From the NCBI RefSeq assembly GCF_009389715.1, contig NC_052409.1:1466001-1530000 (forward strand): 64,000 nt of DNA. Reading direction: 5' to 3'. Made by a program: the position numbers and the translations under genes. Of the stretch, positions 36,172-48,100 are shown one piece after another; the stretch's first letter is position 1, and each line of letters opens with the position of its first letter. A model generated the notes under the pieces. That model was not told where the DNA came from. It worked only from the letters and a program-made list of their open reading frames with translations, and searched no databases. The stretch comes from Phoenix dactylifera. Taxonomy: Eukaryota; Streptophyta; Magnoliopsida; Arecales; Arecaceae.

Positions 36172-39100
36172 TCAGCACTGAGCAGCCTTGCGGCACGAAA
36201 GGGGCCCTGCTTCTGAAGTTATAGTGCCAACCATAGAAGAAGGCTTCGCCCCAAGGCTGGAGGCCCTTGAATAGCTCATTGAAGCTCCTGCTCCAGAGGG
36301 AATGAAGTAGGCACCATTGAGCAGCATGTCACCCTCCGACCTCCAATTCCAACTCTTCCAGACACCTGAGGGCGCGTCCAATCTTTTAGTAACCTGTCAG
36401 CCAATTTGAAAAGATGCACAACTATATGCAATTCAGTATGGAAGCAGAATCAATAGAGTATGATAAACAAATTCACTGTAATTCACTTGAATTACCTCCT
36501 TGGCGAAGGGGTTGGCCGGGGCAAGGTATCGGTTGCCCTGGCTGTTGATGGTTGGACTTGCACTCCCACCAATGGCATACATCTCCCAATGAGTGTAGTC
36601 ATTGTTTACCACATGGAAGTAACCATGCCTGCACCTGCAATTTCACAAAACAGAAAGATCCTAATCCACTGCCTTTTGTTGGCCAAGCTTTGCCTTCTCT
36701 GCAACAACAGGGGAAGGGAAAAAGATGAAGCACCTCGGCATTCTCTGAATTAGGCCTTCACCGAAGTGGTTGAATGCGATGGTGACTTGCATGCCCTTGT
36801 CTCTCTCGTAGGAATCGCTGTGACCCAAAAGCATCACCTGCATCCACTTAAGTCAATGTAAAATAATCTCTACGAACTATATCCGATCAATTTCTTATGC
36901 ATGAACGAGTGCAATGCAATCGAGGGTCAAGTGATGCAGTCCGGGTCTTGTTGAGTCTTCTGTATAGCGTTCTTGCCATTGTTGAAGAAGATTGATGGAA
37001 GAAAGGGATGATACCTCATTATGGTGGGTGAAGTGGTTGTTGGAGATGGTTATGGCAGTGGAGCCCATGACGGCATCAACGAGTCCGTCGGCGCAGTTGG
37101 AGAGAGAGCAGCGGTCCACCCATACGTGGCTGGAGCCAAAAATGGAGATGGCGTCACCATCAGCCATCGTCCTCCAGCCATAGTGGGAAGGAGAGCTGCG
37201 GACCATGGCGTTCCCGGTTGGCTTGCAATCATGGATGTGGAGGCCGTGGATGATGATGTTGGTGACGAATTGGATGGTGATGCAGGCGCCGTTGGCGATG
37301 TGCACGTTGGCGCCGCGGCCGTCGATGGTCTTGAAGCTGTTCATGATGAGCTCCTGCTTGAGGGTGATGACCATGTCGCGCTTGAAGACGATCCAGAGGG
37401 GCTCGTCCTGGATGGCGGCGTGGCGCAGCGTCCCCGGGCGCGGGTTCACGGGGTCGTCGTCCCCGGGATCCGTCACCACGTAGAGACGCCCGTCGCGCCC
37501 GCCGACGGCATTGTGGCCGAAGCCAATGCCGCAGTCGGCCAGCCGCTTGCGGTGGTGGTGCCAGGCGGGATCGCAGCGCCAGCAGTCGTCGATCGGATTG
37601 CCGGTTCCACAAGAAAGATATCCGAGCGCCCGGCGTGCGCTGCTGTTCCTTATGCTCCTGCCAAATAAATTTGCCAAATTGTAAGGCAAATTTCTCCTTG
37701 GTTCAGGGATGGTTTTCATTCAAGACTCGAACTGCCCCAGCCGAAGGAGTGTGCTTGCCACCTATAATTTATTGAAAGAAGAAGCTATACGAATACAAAA
37801 AGAGAGAATTTACAGAGTTGCAGGAGGAATTCCCAACAATCTAGCGAGCTGTGGTTCCACATTTTCGAATTATATGATCTTATTTTTGCTCTCGCTCCTA
37901 TTCATATTCATGTGCTCCTCAGAGAAGCCTATACGAAAGGATACACAAGTCCTGTGCAAGGATCGTGTGAGATTTAGTCCTGTAATTGGGTCTAAAGCCT
38001 TATGGCTTAAATTATTTAAATTGAATTGGATTCAGACTCAAAGTTGTGACTCAAAAAATCACTCAGCTGGTGTTTTACTCTCTCATGGTGAGAGACAGCT
38101 GAGTGATTTTTGAGTTACCATGGCAATTGCTCTGCTGAAAGTATTGTGCAAACGTTTTCTCCTCCCCTGGGGATTTGAGAGCAAATTGTATTCTTTCCTT
38201 TGGTTTCACCATACCAGTAGTTCCTATCAAGGAAAAAAAGAAACTACTCATGGTGTGGAAGACTTAAGAGGCCAATCGCCTGGAGAGATGAGTTCTCACA
38301 CTAGATAAAAAACCTCCTCTTTATGCATTAGAACATGCACTCAAGGGGCTGGTAATGAATGACCCAAAAATTAAGTGGCTTAAAACTAACGCACTCCAAT
38401 AATGTTCCACAACTTTTCAGAATAGTAAACGCTTCCCATTCCACCCAAATTGCTGATGGAACAAATCATTATATTATTCAAAGCCAGAATTATGCAAGTA
38501 TATTTTGGTGGAGTGGCCATGCTGCTCCATAATCTAAGTAGCAGTGATTCAAGAAATAGTAAGTGCCATAAGGCTAACATAGTTGTGGCCGTGGAGAGGA
38601 CCAAGGCTCGCTCGTGACAACCATCGCATAGCCATTTCCATAAATCTTAGAAAGAAGGAGAAGAGGGCGAATCTTTCTTAGGAACTGTCGCATGCTTGCA
38701 GATAATAAATGGAGGACAAAGTGAGAGTGAGAAACAACGTGAGGAGAACCTGGACCTGCAATTCCATGCCCACTCCCCGTCATCGGTAGACGTGGATCAT
38801 ATCACGTGACAGCATGTCATATCGCGTGTGCGAGTTAAGAAGAGTGAAGTGGAGTAGTACAATAAAAGAAATATGATAGCTATTATTTTTTCTTATTTCT
38901 CATCGACTGTTATAATATAAATAATGACCATTATTGTAACTTATACCTTTAAGTAGATTTTTTTTTTCAAATTCCATTTTTTTCTCAAAAAACCCTCCAA
39001 GAAGAATGTACAAAAATATAATTTTATCTAATAAAAAATAATAATAATATTAGCTATCATTTGTTAGAATGTCTATTATTTTCCATCGTAACACTATTAT

Positions 39101-40522
39101 AACAATTATTGGGGGAATATGATTCTCGGGAGCAATTTGGATGCAAAAGCAAAAAAAGATGGAAACTAAATGAAGTTCAAATAGTGGCATGACAAACATG
39201 CAAAATTAGGAAGGGATTGTTCTTGAAGTTAGAAACTTCACAACATAATGAAGAAGATGGGATGGAATTTCTTTGGAAGAAGGCATCATTTGTTCGTGTT
39301 AGAAGAATATATTGCCAATAGTGAAAAAGAGAAATGAGTCACAGTTAAAATACAGCAAAAAAAAGTTGTAAAGCAAGAATTAACCCCTCTGTTCTGGAAT
39401 CAGAAAATTTACCAGCTCTAATAAAGTCATCTAGGCCTCTAAATTGTTTGTGTATTTAATGGAAATAGTTTAAAGGGTTCAGAGTAAATTAAATATTATA
39501 AGTTAACGAAGGAAAACTTACATTTGCACCATGGAAGCAACCATGTCCGGGTCATCAACGGCGCCCATCACTGCCTCCAGCACAGGCCTGGTGAATCATT
39601 TATATAGCAGTAAATTATTTACCTCTAATTACCACCAATTTTTTTTAAAAAAAAGGGAAAAGAAACAGTAATGGAAAAATTCTCGGGATTCGGGTCCCTT
39701 GGGGGCGTCTATCTCCGGCTTGTGTTGATTTTTGACTGATGGCTTCGATTGTACGTTTCCCAAGAAAGCGAAAGGCGCAAACGAAGGAAGAGAAGAGAAG
39801 AGAAGAAGGTTTTAGCAAAAAAAAAAAAAAAAAAAAATGAAGGAAGAGAAGAAGGTCGTTATTCCGGATTAAAGTAGGAGAGGAATAGCAGGGCCGCTTG
39901 ATCCAACGGTGCAATGCGTGGAAGGTGTCGAATCTCGGCAATGTCCGAGAAAGATCCAACGACCCAGATTTATGCTAAGCCATTTATTTCAGAGCGTCGA
40001 ACTAACCTCGAAGATGTCTCATTCGCCGGCGGCTGGCCTTCTCTCAACGTCCTCCTCCCAATTCCTCCTCCATTCCTGCGACAACCAAGATAGGCAGAAT
40101 TAAAACCAAGAACCCATCGTCGCGCTTAAAAAACTCTTGTTTGTTTCTAGAGCTGAGAGGCCTCAAGTATTTGCTCTGCTCCTAAAACAGGGGAAGCCCA
40201 AAGAAAGGAATGCCCAATGTCTTGAAGAAATCGTCAACTCAATTGCCGATTTATTCAGGGCTAACGCTCGTTTCAAGAAAAGAAAGAGAGAGAGAGCTCA
40301 TTATTCTTTTGAAGGAATTTGCTTCCTGCTTCTTCTTCACTGGATTACTACAATAACGTTCAAATAAATGAAGAAACGAATCAAAACCAGATACTAGGGG
40401 AAGGGGAGAGGAATGTACCTGGAAACAAAGAAGCTCTGGCCCCCAATCCACCCCAAGCCTCCAGCTACAACCGCCAAAAGCCCGAGAACCAGCAGCGGAA
40501 GCCACCTCATAGACGCCGCCAT
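36172..40522 (-). CDS. Secreted pectate lyase (PL1 family), 7 exons
   Basis: Cleaves de-esterified pectin by calcium-dependent beta-elimination in the cell wall. Exons (minus): 40522-40419, 40075-40007, 39587-39522, 37657-37015, 36837-36734, 36634-36496, 36393-36172; the frame is continuous, 448 aa. Exon 1 encodes a signal peptide ([20 protein letters not shown]...). The body carries [18 protein letters not shown], then [19 protein letters not shown], then the calcium-site region [18 protein letters not shown] (258-275) and the RxPxxR catalytic motif RMPRCR (326-331) in HGYFHVVNN context. All three N-terminal introns are phase 2, and exons 2 and 3 are 69 and 66 bp, so they could be skipped without frameshift. 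Intron 3 (39521-37658) holds a strong hairpin. Which PLL clade it belongs to was not determined. Confidence 0.94.
38046..38118. other. 73-nt foldback (hairpin) in pectate lyase intron 3
   Basis: Arms ACTCAAAAAATCACTCAGC... (38049-38069) and ...GAGTGATTTTTGAGT (38096-38115) are inverted copies with a single extra A in the left arm. Pairing can extend to 38046 and 38118 with one G-T wobble. The loop holds a second perfect stem, TCTCTCA and TGAGAGA. It is either a very young foldback insertion or a precursor-like RNA hairpin. Confidence 0.8.
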
Positions 40523-40544
40523 GGCCGCCGACCCCCTCTCTCTT

Positions 40545-40556
<12 letters not shown>

Positions 40557-40578
<22 letters not shown>
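40557..40578 (-). repeat. (GA)11 microsatellite in pectate lyase 5' leader
   Basis: An uninterrupted (TC)n on the plus strand reads (GA)n in the transcript, 35 nt upstream of the ATG at 40522. GA tracts near plant start sites can bind GAGA-type factors, and such repeats vary in length between individuals. Confidence 0.85.
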
Positions 40579-40681
40579 CCCTGTGGAGGACAAAAGAAAT
40601 GGCGAAAAGGAAAAGAGAAAGAGAAAAGGAAGCGGAGAAAAGCACAGTTTGGAGCGGGAGGGAGGGAGTTCAACGAACCGC

Positions 40682-40692
40682 CCATTTATAGA
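40682..40692 (-). promoter_or_regulatory. TATA box of the pectate lyase gene
   Basis: Minus-strand TCTATAAATGG lies about 160-170 nt upstream of the ATG. A palindromic CACGTG (G-box) follows at 40789-40794, about 100 bp further upstream. Motif matches only. Confidence 0.5.
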
Positions 40693-40794
40693 TCCCAGCC
40701 TCATCCTTTGCCCATGCATGCATGGTTAACGCTGGGGCTAACGGTCACTAACGGATCGATTCGGAGCACGGACGCCTCTTCTTCCTGTCACGTG

Positions 40795-42513
40795 CCACGC
40801 CTCCGCTCCCTCCTCTGGGCCCACCACGTCCACGTAGGATTCCGTACCGGCGTTGCCCGGCGTCTCCGGCGCGTGCCCGGCTTCCGGAATTTGTTACCGT
40901 TATGGTGTCTTATTAATCCTGTCGTCGTCTTCTCCGGCGAGGATCACGGCCTCTCTCCAGTCACGCCTCCCATCATCGCTGGCTCTCACGCGTGTCGCGG
41001 ACGCTGCGGTGTCCGTCACGGGTGTTGCCGAATTTATACCCCGGACTACATCATTCATTACGATAGTTGACATCGTAATCGAGCTGGGAGAGAGAGTACA
41101 CGGAGACTGTGTTGAAAGCTGAAAAGTCCTCTGCTTCTATATAATTGCTTCTTGTGTGATTTAATATGGATAGATGGGATCTAAGAGCATACTACGGAAG
41201 TAAAAGAAGAGAAATCCAGTGTCTGGTAGCAGACCACAGTCCTTGTAGGATTCCACAAGTGGGACAGGTCCCCTTTGTTCCCCTTGGTATCCGCTGGCAG
41301 GGGCACAATTCAACTTGGAAGAGACAATATCATGGCTTTGCATTGGCTGGAAATTCCTTCGAAACACCCTGTCACCTTTTAACATTTTTGGCCTCTACCA
41401 GGGGCGCAATGAACTGTAGCCTGTGATGAAAGCAGGTTCTTACAAAATTACCAAAAAGCAGATTCTTATATGGTCAATGTGACATTTGATTTGGCTGTCA
41501 GGAAGTCAAGGTTTCTTTTAGAACCCCCGCTGGTCCCGGAGACCGGCTATCTTAAGTTCTAATTTGAGTTGAAATGCTCTGTTCTCAAGTTGGCTTAAGT
41601 TTCTTTGGTATTTTAGCAACTTTATAGGTAGATAACAAGTTGTATGATGTCCATGGCAGTAAATATGAGACTAAAATTCGTTGCAACTTGGAGGTCGATC
41701 GAGAAAAACAAGACTGAATGCTGTGAAGGACTCAAAAACGTCTCAACATGATGAAGGAAGATACCTTGTGATAGTTTTGGAAATCACAACTGGAATGAGC
41801 CCCTTGCATCGAATAGTAATTGATGAATGGCATGTGCACATATTGCGAACTGCCACTGTGTGATGCTTAACGTAAATATTGCATAAAAATTTCTGCGTAT
41901 GTTGTCTATAATTTTTCTCAGACTCTTGATATTTGTTTGCACGGAGTAATCATCTTTTCTTGTTTATAAAGATTTCTTGTCTGACATCGAGTTGTTAATT
42001 ATATGTTTGTGGATAGAGAAATAACCCATGATTTTTCTTCTCTTCGAAGCAAAGAAATTTTTGGATTCGAAGCTTCGATAGTGCTTCTTCTTGTACTCAA
42101 ACATGGCAAAAAAATAAAAATAAAAATAAAAATAAAAAAAATCTAATCTGATCATCAGCAGACTAAAAGATATAGCATCCTTCCTATTTAACACTCCCTT
42201 TCTTTTGTCTTTTACTGTTTTCTTGAATAAATAGCTTGGAAAAGCTAGGAGAAATAATTTTTTATGAGAAAGAAAGTTTTGAAAAAAATAATATGGTGAA
42301 ATTTGACATCCAGAAGCAAAATTTTGTTTGAGAGCCGTCTTTAATTATTTTCTGACCATCTAAGGTGTGGGACATACGCACCCTATCCTTAACACCTTGA
42401 ACTAAAACGAGAGGTGCAAGTCTCTTCCCCAGTATACCAAATTGACAGCCCACTTGGCCCGTGCACTTCGCCACCATCTTCCATCCACACCTCTAGGTAT
42501 GGCATCAAGCATT
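40795..42513. other. Intergenic region upstream of pectate lyase
   Basis: The sequence is GC-rich up to about 41050 and then AT-rich. Open frames of 60-120 codons occur (for example 40708-41070 plus, 41166-41426 plus), but none shows a domain, splice context or matching strand signal. No supported gene. Confidence 0.4.
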
Positions 42514-42995
42514 TGTGAGGACCGTGCGGGGCATGTATTCAGTCTCGCATCGATTATTTGATAGGTAAATTTTAGACACTTATATAGGATCAAGAAATCC
42601 AAATAATACCTTTCCGCTAATCTTTTGAGTAAGTTCCTGAATTATTATAAATGGTATTAGAGAGTAAGTTCCAGCTCATAACCTATGTCAAATATTATAA
42701 ATGGTATTAGAGCGGATCCGACCCATAACCTATGTAAACTATGAGACACTGCAGCACAAATCCATTAGGGTTGACCATGGGCTGATCGTGATGTTTGTTA
42801 TTAGATTTTAATAGATTTGAACCCTTAGCCTAACGAAGACGTCAAGGCTTAAACGGAAGGAGTACGTGAGAACCCATGCGAGCGTATGTTTAGTCTCACA
42901 TCGATTATTTACTAAATATATCTTAGGTATTTATATAGAATCAAGAAACTTAAATAATACGCTAGTCATTTAGGATAAGGTCATGGGTTGTGACA
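42514..42995 (+). mobile_element. TRIM retrotransposon with exact 5-bp TSD
   Basis: LTRs of about 136 and 131 bp (42514-42649 and 42865-42995) start TGTGAGGACC and CGTGAGAACC; the right one ends TGACA. GCATT stands directly on both sides (42509-42513 and 42996-43000), an exact target-site duplication. A primer-binding-site word TGGTATTAGAG begins at 42652 and is repeated at about 42705 together with neighbouring text, so the internal region carries a small duplication. A purine tract GGAAGGAGTA precedes the right LTR. The total length of 482 bp and the lack of coding capacity define a TRIM. Confidence 0.88.
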
Positions 42996-43000
42996 GCATT

Positions 43001-45190
43001 CGAGTGCGGCATTCCTCACATGCCAAGCCATGAAGATCACATATATGCTCTGTTCATCGGACGGCTGTGAGACAGTCCAGATGCCTTGCACATGAAACTA
43101 CTATGTCATGTATGTATACAGTACTGCGCACCCTTCGGAAGTTGAAACCAATCCCCTTCCGTCAGTGAAACCAGATCATCCAACCATCTGATCGATGCCC
43201 TTTTGACCGCCCAATACAGGAGCAATCAATTAGTTTTGGACAGCTCTGATGACGTTCGCCCGTCAGTCGTGGACCACTGTTTCAAACTAGATCCCAGTCT
43301 TCTCTGCAACGTGCTGCGTCAGCCAGTGACAAAGGGCACTCCTTATCTTAAACCTTATCCTAATTAGTGGTCCAACTCGAGAAGATAGACTGATTCAATC
43401 GGATCGCCAAATCTATTTGCAAATTTTTTTTGCATTACCTGTACAATAGCATGCTACTTGAGTAAATCGACTGTATTGGCTCAGGATCCGAAAAAAAAAA
43501 AACCTAAAGAACAAAAAAATAATAATATTTTATTAAAAAATTAAGACACATAAAACTATTCCTTTTTATGTTTTACCAAAGTCCAAAGAGGACGTCTCTT
43601 GCTTTCTCCATCACTCTTTTTTCCATAACTAGTAAAAGACAAACTTTGATAACCATCAAAGAATAAAAATAGCTATTCTAAAAACAATAACTAAGTAGAA
43701 CAAAAAAAATATTTATTTTAGGTGGGATAACTAAGTAGAATTAAATTAGAAATAAAATTATAGAATAAACAAGCAATAATTCTCAACATTGCCATACATA
43801 TTGGCTTTAGATTTCAAAAGGACTTTGATTGCTCGGTCCATTTTAATGGAACAAACCGGCTAACCTTCGTGTTATGTTGAACTGGCCAACAGTGTTGTCA
43901 CATATTCTAGGTAGGAGCTTCGATGGGCTGCTATTAATTGCCTAATCTTGTATTATTTCAGACCATAAGATCCTATTAGATTTATTTGAAACTTAAGTTA
44001 TGCTCAGTCTTGTCTAATTGGGTTATCTAACAGTCAAGTTTTCTGCATGCAACCTTAGTAAAGGCTCAAATTGCAACAATATTTAGTTCTTACTCTATTA
44101 TTTTAAGTGGAAAAAAGGGCATTTGGGAAGAGAAAAATAAAAACTTCTAGAAAAACTGTATACCGGCTGATTTCATATACTTACCAAGTGGCATCACCAA
44201 GTCGGCAAACTCTGACGACTTCATGCATGTATCATGATAACGGTCGTCTTTATGCGGGCTTTTACGCAAGCAGAAATACTGATTTGGTACGTCCTCAATT
44301 CTACCGAAGCAAAAGTTAAAGGCATGTTTGATATTGCTTTATTTTTTTTTCTAATTTTATTTTTTTAAAAAATATTTAACAACATTATCTCGAGAAAGTT
44401 TTTTTATAAGAAAAAATTTAAAATATAATTTGTGGTGAAGCTAGGAAATCTAGCTCCTAATTTCTACAACATTCTGACCCTTCTTCACAATGCTCTTTAT
44501 CAAATCAATGATGCAAATCACAGGGCGTTCAGAATAGATGTCTTTTCAGCCACCTCATAATATATATAGGATGAATAGGTGCGATCCTGGGTGACTTATA
44601 GAAGACAATGTTCACTTCACTAACTTGTCAATTGGTATGACCTTCACCTCAGCCCTGAGTAGCTCCATTTCCTCCTCCCTAATGCCTAGGCAAAGTAGCT
44701 CCTTACCGTTACCCTTTCAAAAACTAGCACAGGCCAAACTGCCCGAGGATTGTTTTTTCAGAAGGAAAAATAATTTTGTTGTGATATGCAGATTTAATTC
44801 AGAAAAAGAGTTAGCCTTCTTATCTCTGAGGTTGTTTGCAGCACCATCTGGATTTCTCTCTAGTGGTCTGTTGTTCTAAAGTAAGGGAAGTTCAGTTTAA
44901 ATTGTTTGATCATATCAGCATATATTGATGCAGGTTTTGGTGGAATGTATAGCCTGTAACAAGACCATTGTGGTAAGAAAAAAGAAAGAAAAGAAAAGAA
45001 TCCTACCTGCTGCTTTCTTCCAACAAAGTCATTGTTTCCATTCATAAAAAAAAAATGTTGGCTATAATTCTATTTCACAATGCTTTGATCATTTAAATTG
45101 TCTCCAATACATGCGTCCTCTGTTGACTGTAATTCTATACTAGAAAACTGATAAAAAAACGTTCAATAGAATGCCATTTTATATGGTTAT
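43001..45190. other. Intergenic region downstream of the plastid-protein gene
   Basis: No supported gene. 43460-43790 is an A-rich stretch resembling a decayed LTR, similar in character to 33300-33700. An 84-codon frame at 44625-44879 (plus) has no domain or splice support. Confidence 0.35.
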
Positions 45191-48100
45191 CTACTTGTAC
45201 TTCTCCATTATTCGTCTAGCTTCTTCCAAAGTGTCATCTTCGGTAGACGCCGTGCTTCCACCCCCCATGGAGCTTTCATCCCCTCTGGAACTTTCATCCG
45301 TGTTCAAAGCGATGAAGACGAAATATATAAATCCCATCATGGCCTGTTGCAAAAAGGTCAGGTGTGCCATTCTTTAGTATAACTAAAAAAAATGAAGAAG
45401 TGACCTGTTTAGTTTGTTCACCTCTGAGTGGAAAATATAACAAGTGATCCGATCATGACATGAAACAATTGCTTATTATTAAAATTAATCAGTTAGTTGA
45501 GGCACACTTAATGAAAGATGAAAGAAATACCAGACTTCACATTCATAAAAGAAGAACAAAATCCTTCCATATATTTTCCAGAACCTTAGCATACAATACA
45601 AAGCTTCCGTGAAAGTAGGGCTGATCACGGGCCTTCTGGCCCACCCAGCCCGGCCCGAAATTTTTCGGGCTTGAGCATTAAAAAAAGGCCCATGGGTCGG
45701 GCCTGGGCAAGAAAAGCGGGCCGACCAAAAAAATCGGGCCGGGCCTGGTCAGGCCATTTTGGCCCATTTCCATATTCCAAACAAAGAAAAAATCGGGCCT
45801 ATCGGGTCGGGCCGGGCTAGACAGGCCTAGAACCAGATTTATAAAGTCGGGTCGGGCCTGGACAAAAATTTAAGCCCAACAGTCGGGCCGAGCCGGGCCT
45901 GGGCATAGCCATCGGGCATAATTTCTGCTGTAGAGCCCGGTCCGAGCCTGGCCCGGCTCGGGTTTTGATAAGCTCTACGTGAAAGTAACAATATTCAGTT
46001 ATGAAGGAGCTCTTGTAGATGAGATGCATATGTATTCTTGCATTGCTAATGACAATTTCTCCCTTCTATGACTAAATCAGCACAATTGATAGAACTTCAT
46101 ATGTTCAAACTTCCATAGCTAAATGATAGAAAAGCGTACCAATACAAAGAATGCAGTGGATAGAAAGGATTTAAACAGAATAAGAGCAACTGTTCCAGCA
46201 GCAACAGCTACACCAATCCTTGCTAGAGGTCTGGGAACTACATCCTGACATCAGAAATGCTAAGTCAATAATGTATTAACTCTGAGAATGTTTCATATCA
46301 ACACTGTAAAATACCCTGATTATAAGCAGCCCGACATGGCAACGAGGAACCGGGAACCTACCGGCACAAGTTTGGTACCTGCCTCAGTGACATCTTTTCC
46401 AATCCTCCAAGCTGTCTGAATGACTACATAATGTTACGAGCAGGGTTAGGTTAAAAACAAAACAGTATTTACATATCCCGCACTAGTTTTATAAAAAACA
46501 CGGGACGCAATGCAGAGACTTCAGAAGATGCTAGACACTAAGTTTTGATACTTAATGACATGTTTCAGAATCAACAAAAACTTTGCAAGGGGAGTTTTAC
46601 ACTCAAGGGCTCTCTCAGTTAATTGCCAGCTTGTAGAATTTCAATTTTAGCAACCATCAGGTCGTTTCTTGAAAATATTTAGGGGAAAATGAGTGTAACC
46701 CCGAGGTCACGAAATATGATATAAAAGTGAGCTTTGTTCCAGCTATTAGTGCCAATAGGGCCTGTACTCAAGGATGAAGACATTGCCATCAAAAATAAGC
46801 AGATCTCTGTTGAGATCTGGTTTTTCAGCCTTCTACAGCCACAAGATATCTAGATCGGCTCATTGCAATAAATCATTTCTCAATACTCGTAATCTGCTCT
46901 AGATCGGTACTCAAGAAAATAAGAATGGCACTCAGTGAAACATTCTAGCAGATAACGATAACCATCAGAAAATGTATTTTGACACATGAAAGAGAAATAG
47001 GAGATCGTGTTATCTCTGCCTAACCTATGCTTAACAAACATATGAGGTTCCCTTCTCATAATTCAATGGTTGAGTTACAAAGTCTAATATAACTTAACAG
47101 ATTTCTCCAAAGTAGTTGCCACCAAACTATTTAAGAAAGTCCACAAACTTAAATGCTTCTCAGGTTCCAACTTAAAAAGTTCATACCCTTTTCTTCTGGA
47201 GAGCTGCAGGCCTGGAACCATCTCATAAGTGCAACGGTAATGATGATGTCCTTCTGTCGAAATTTTTTGTCTACAATCCACATTGCAATAACTCTGTCTT
47301 GTGGTGAGAAATGTAGAGGTTATTTTTTGGATAACATTTGATTAAGCTAATTAGGGGACATCATCGGGATGTTCCCCCCCATAAAAGAGGATAAGAACAA
47401 GTAGATATAGTCAAATCTTCCTAAACTCTGGTATGCTTCAAAAAGACTCTGCCCTTGATCCATTAACAGAATTTCTAAAAGTTATCATATGTAAATCATC
47501 TGTCCCTAGTGTAAAAAAAGGCGGCCCAGTGCAAGAGGCTCTCACCATTGCGGAGTCTAGGGAGGGTTAGATTTATGAGCCTTACCCCAGTGTTCGGAGA
47601 GACTGTTTCTTTTTCTTTTTGGGGGGAGCATTCGGTCACCCGATTTTTATTAATGAATATAAACAAGAAACAAGGGAAATGTACACAGAGAGGATGAGAA
47701 CAGTCGAGCAGCTCTTCCTGAGAGCTGTTTACAATCAGAGCTTTCACACCCAATGTATGCAAACAGAACTTCCACACCTTTATCAATCAGAGCAAGGAGA
47801 CAGATAGAAAACAGCCAACTGTAGTGCAGAAATTAGACCAGGTAATAAGAAGCAATCTAAATCTGAGGCCGAATGGGATTAGATGGATTCTTCAAGGAAG
47901 CAACAACAGGGTTTCTAAAGGCATCAGCTACAGCTTTTAGAATCAGATGTACACTTCTCCTCACTTTGAAAGATGACTAGAAATTAGACATCAGTCAAGT
48001 TTCTGTTCATATGCTTAAGTGAAGGTCAGTTCAGTACTCTTGGGCGAATTTTGGATTAAACTTTAATGAATGTTGGGAGATGCTTGTTATGACAAAGGAT

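Noticed and set aside
37021-37668. 215-codon open frame on the plus strand
   Set aside because: It lies antisense to pectate lyase exon 4, whose GC-rich codons keep the opposite frame open. It has no domain and its sequence is low-complexity Val/Gly/Asp.
40319-40729. 136-codon plus-strand frame over the pectate lyase leader
   Set aside because: It is antisense to exon 1 and the (GA)n leader. The Leu/Ser repeats come from the microsatellite.
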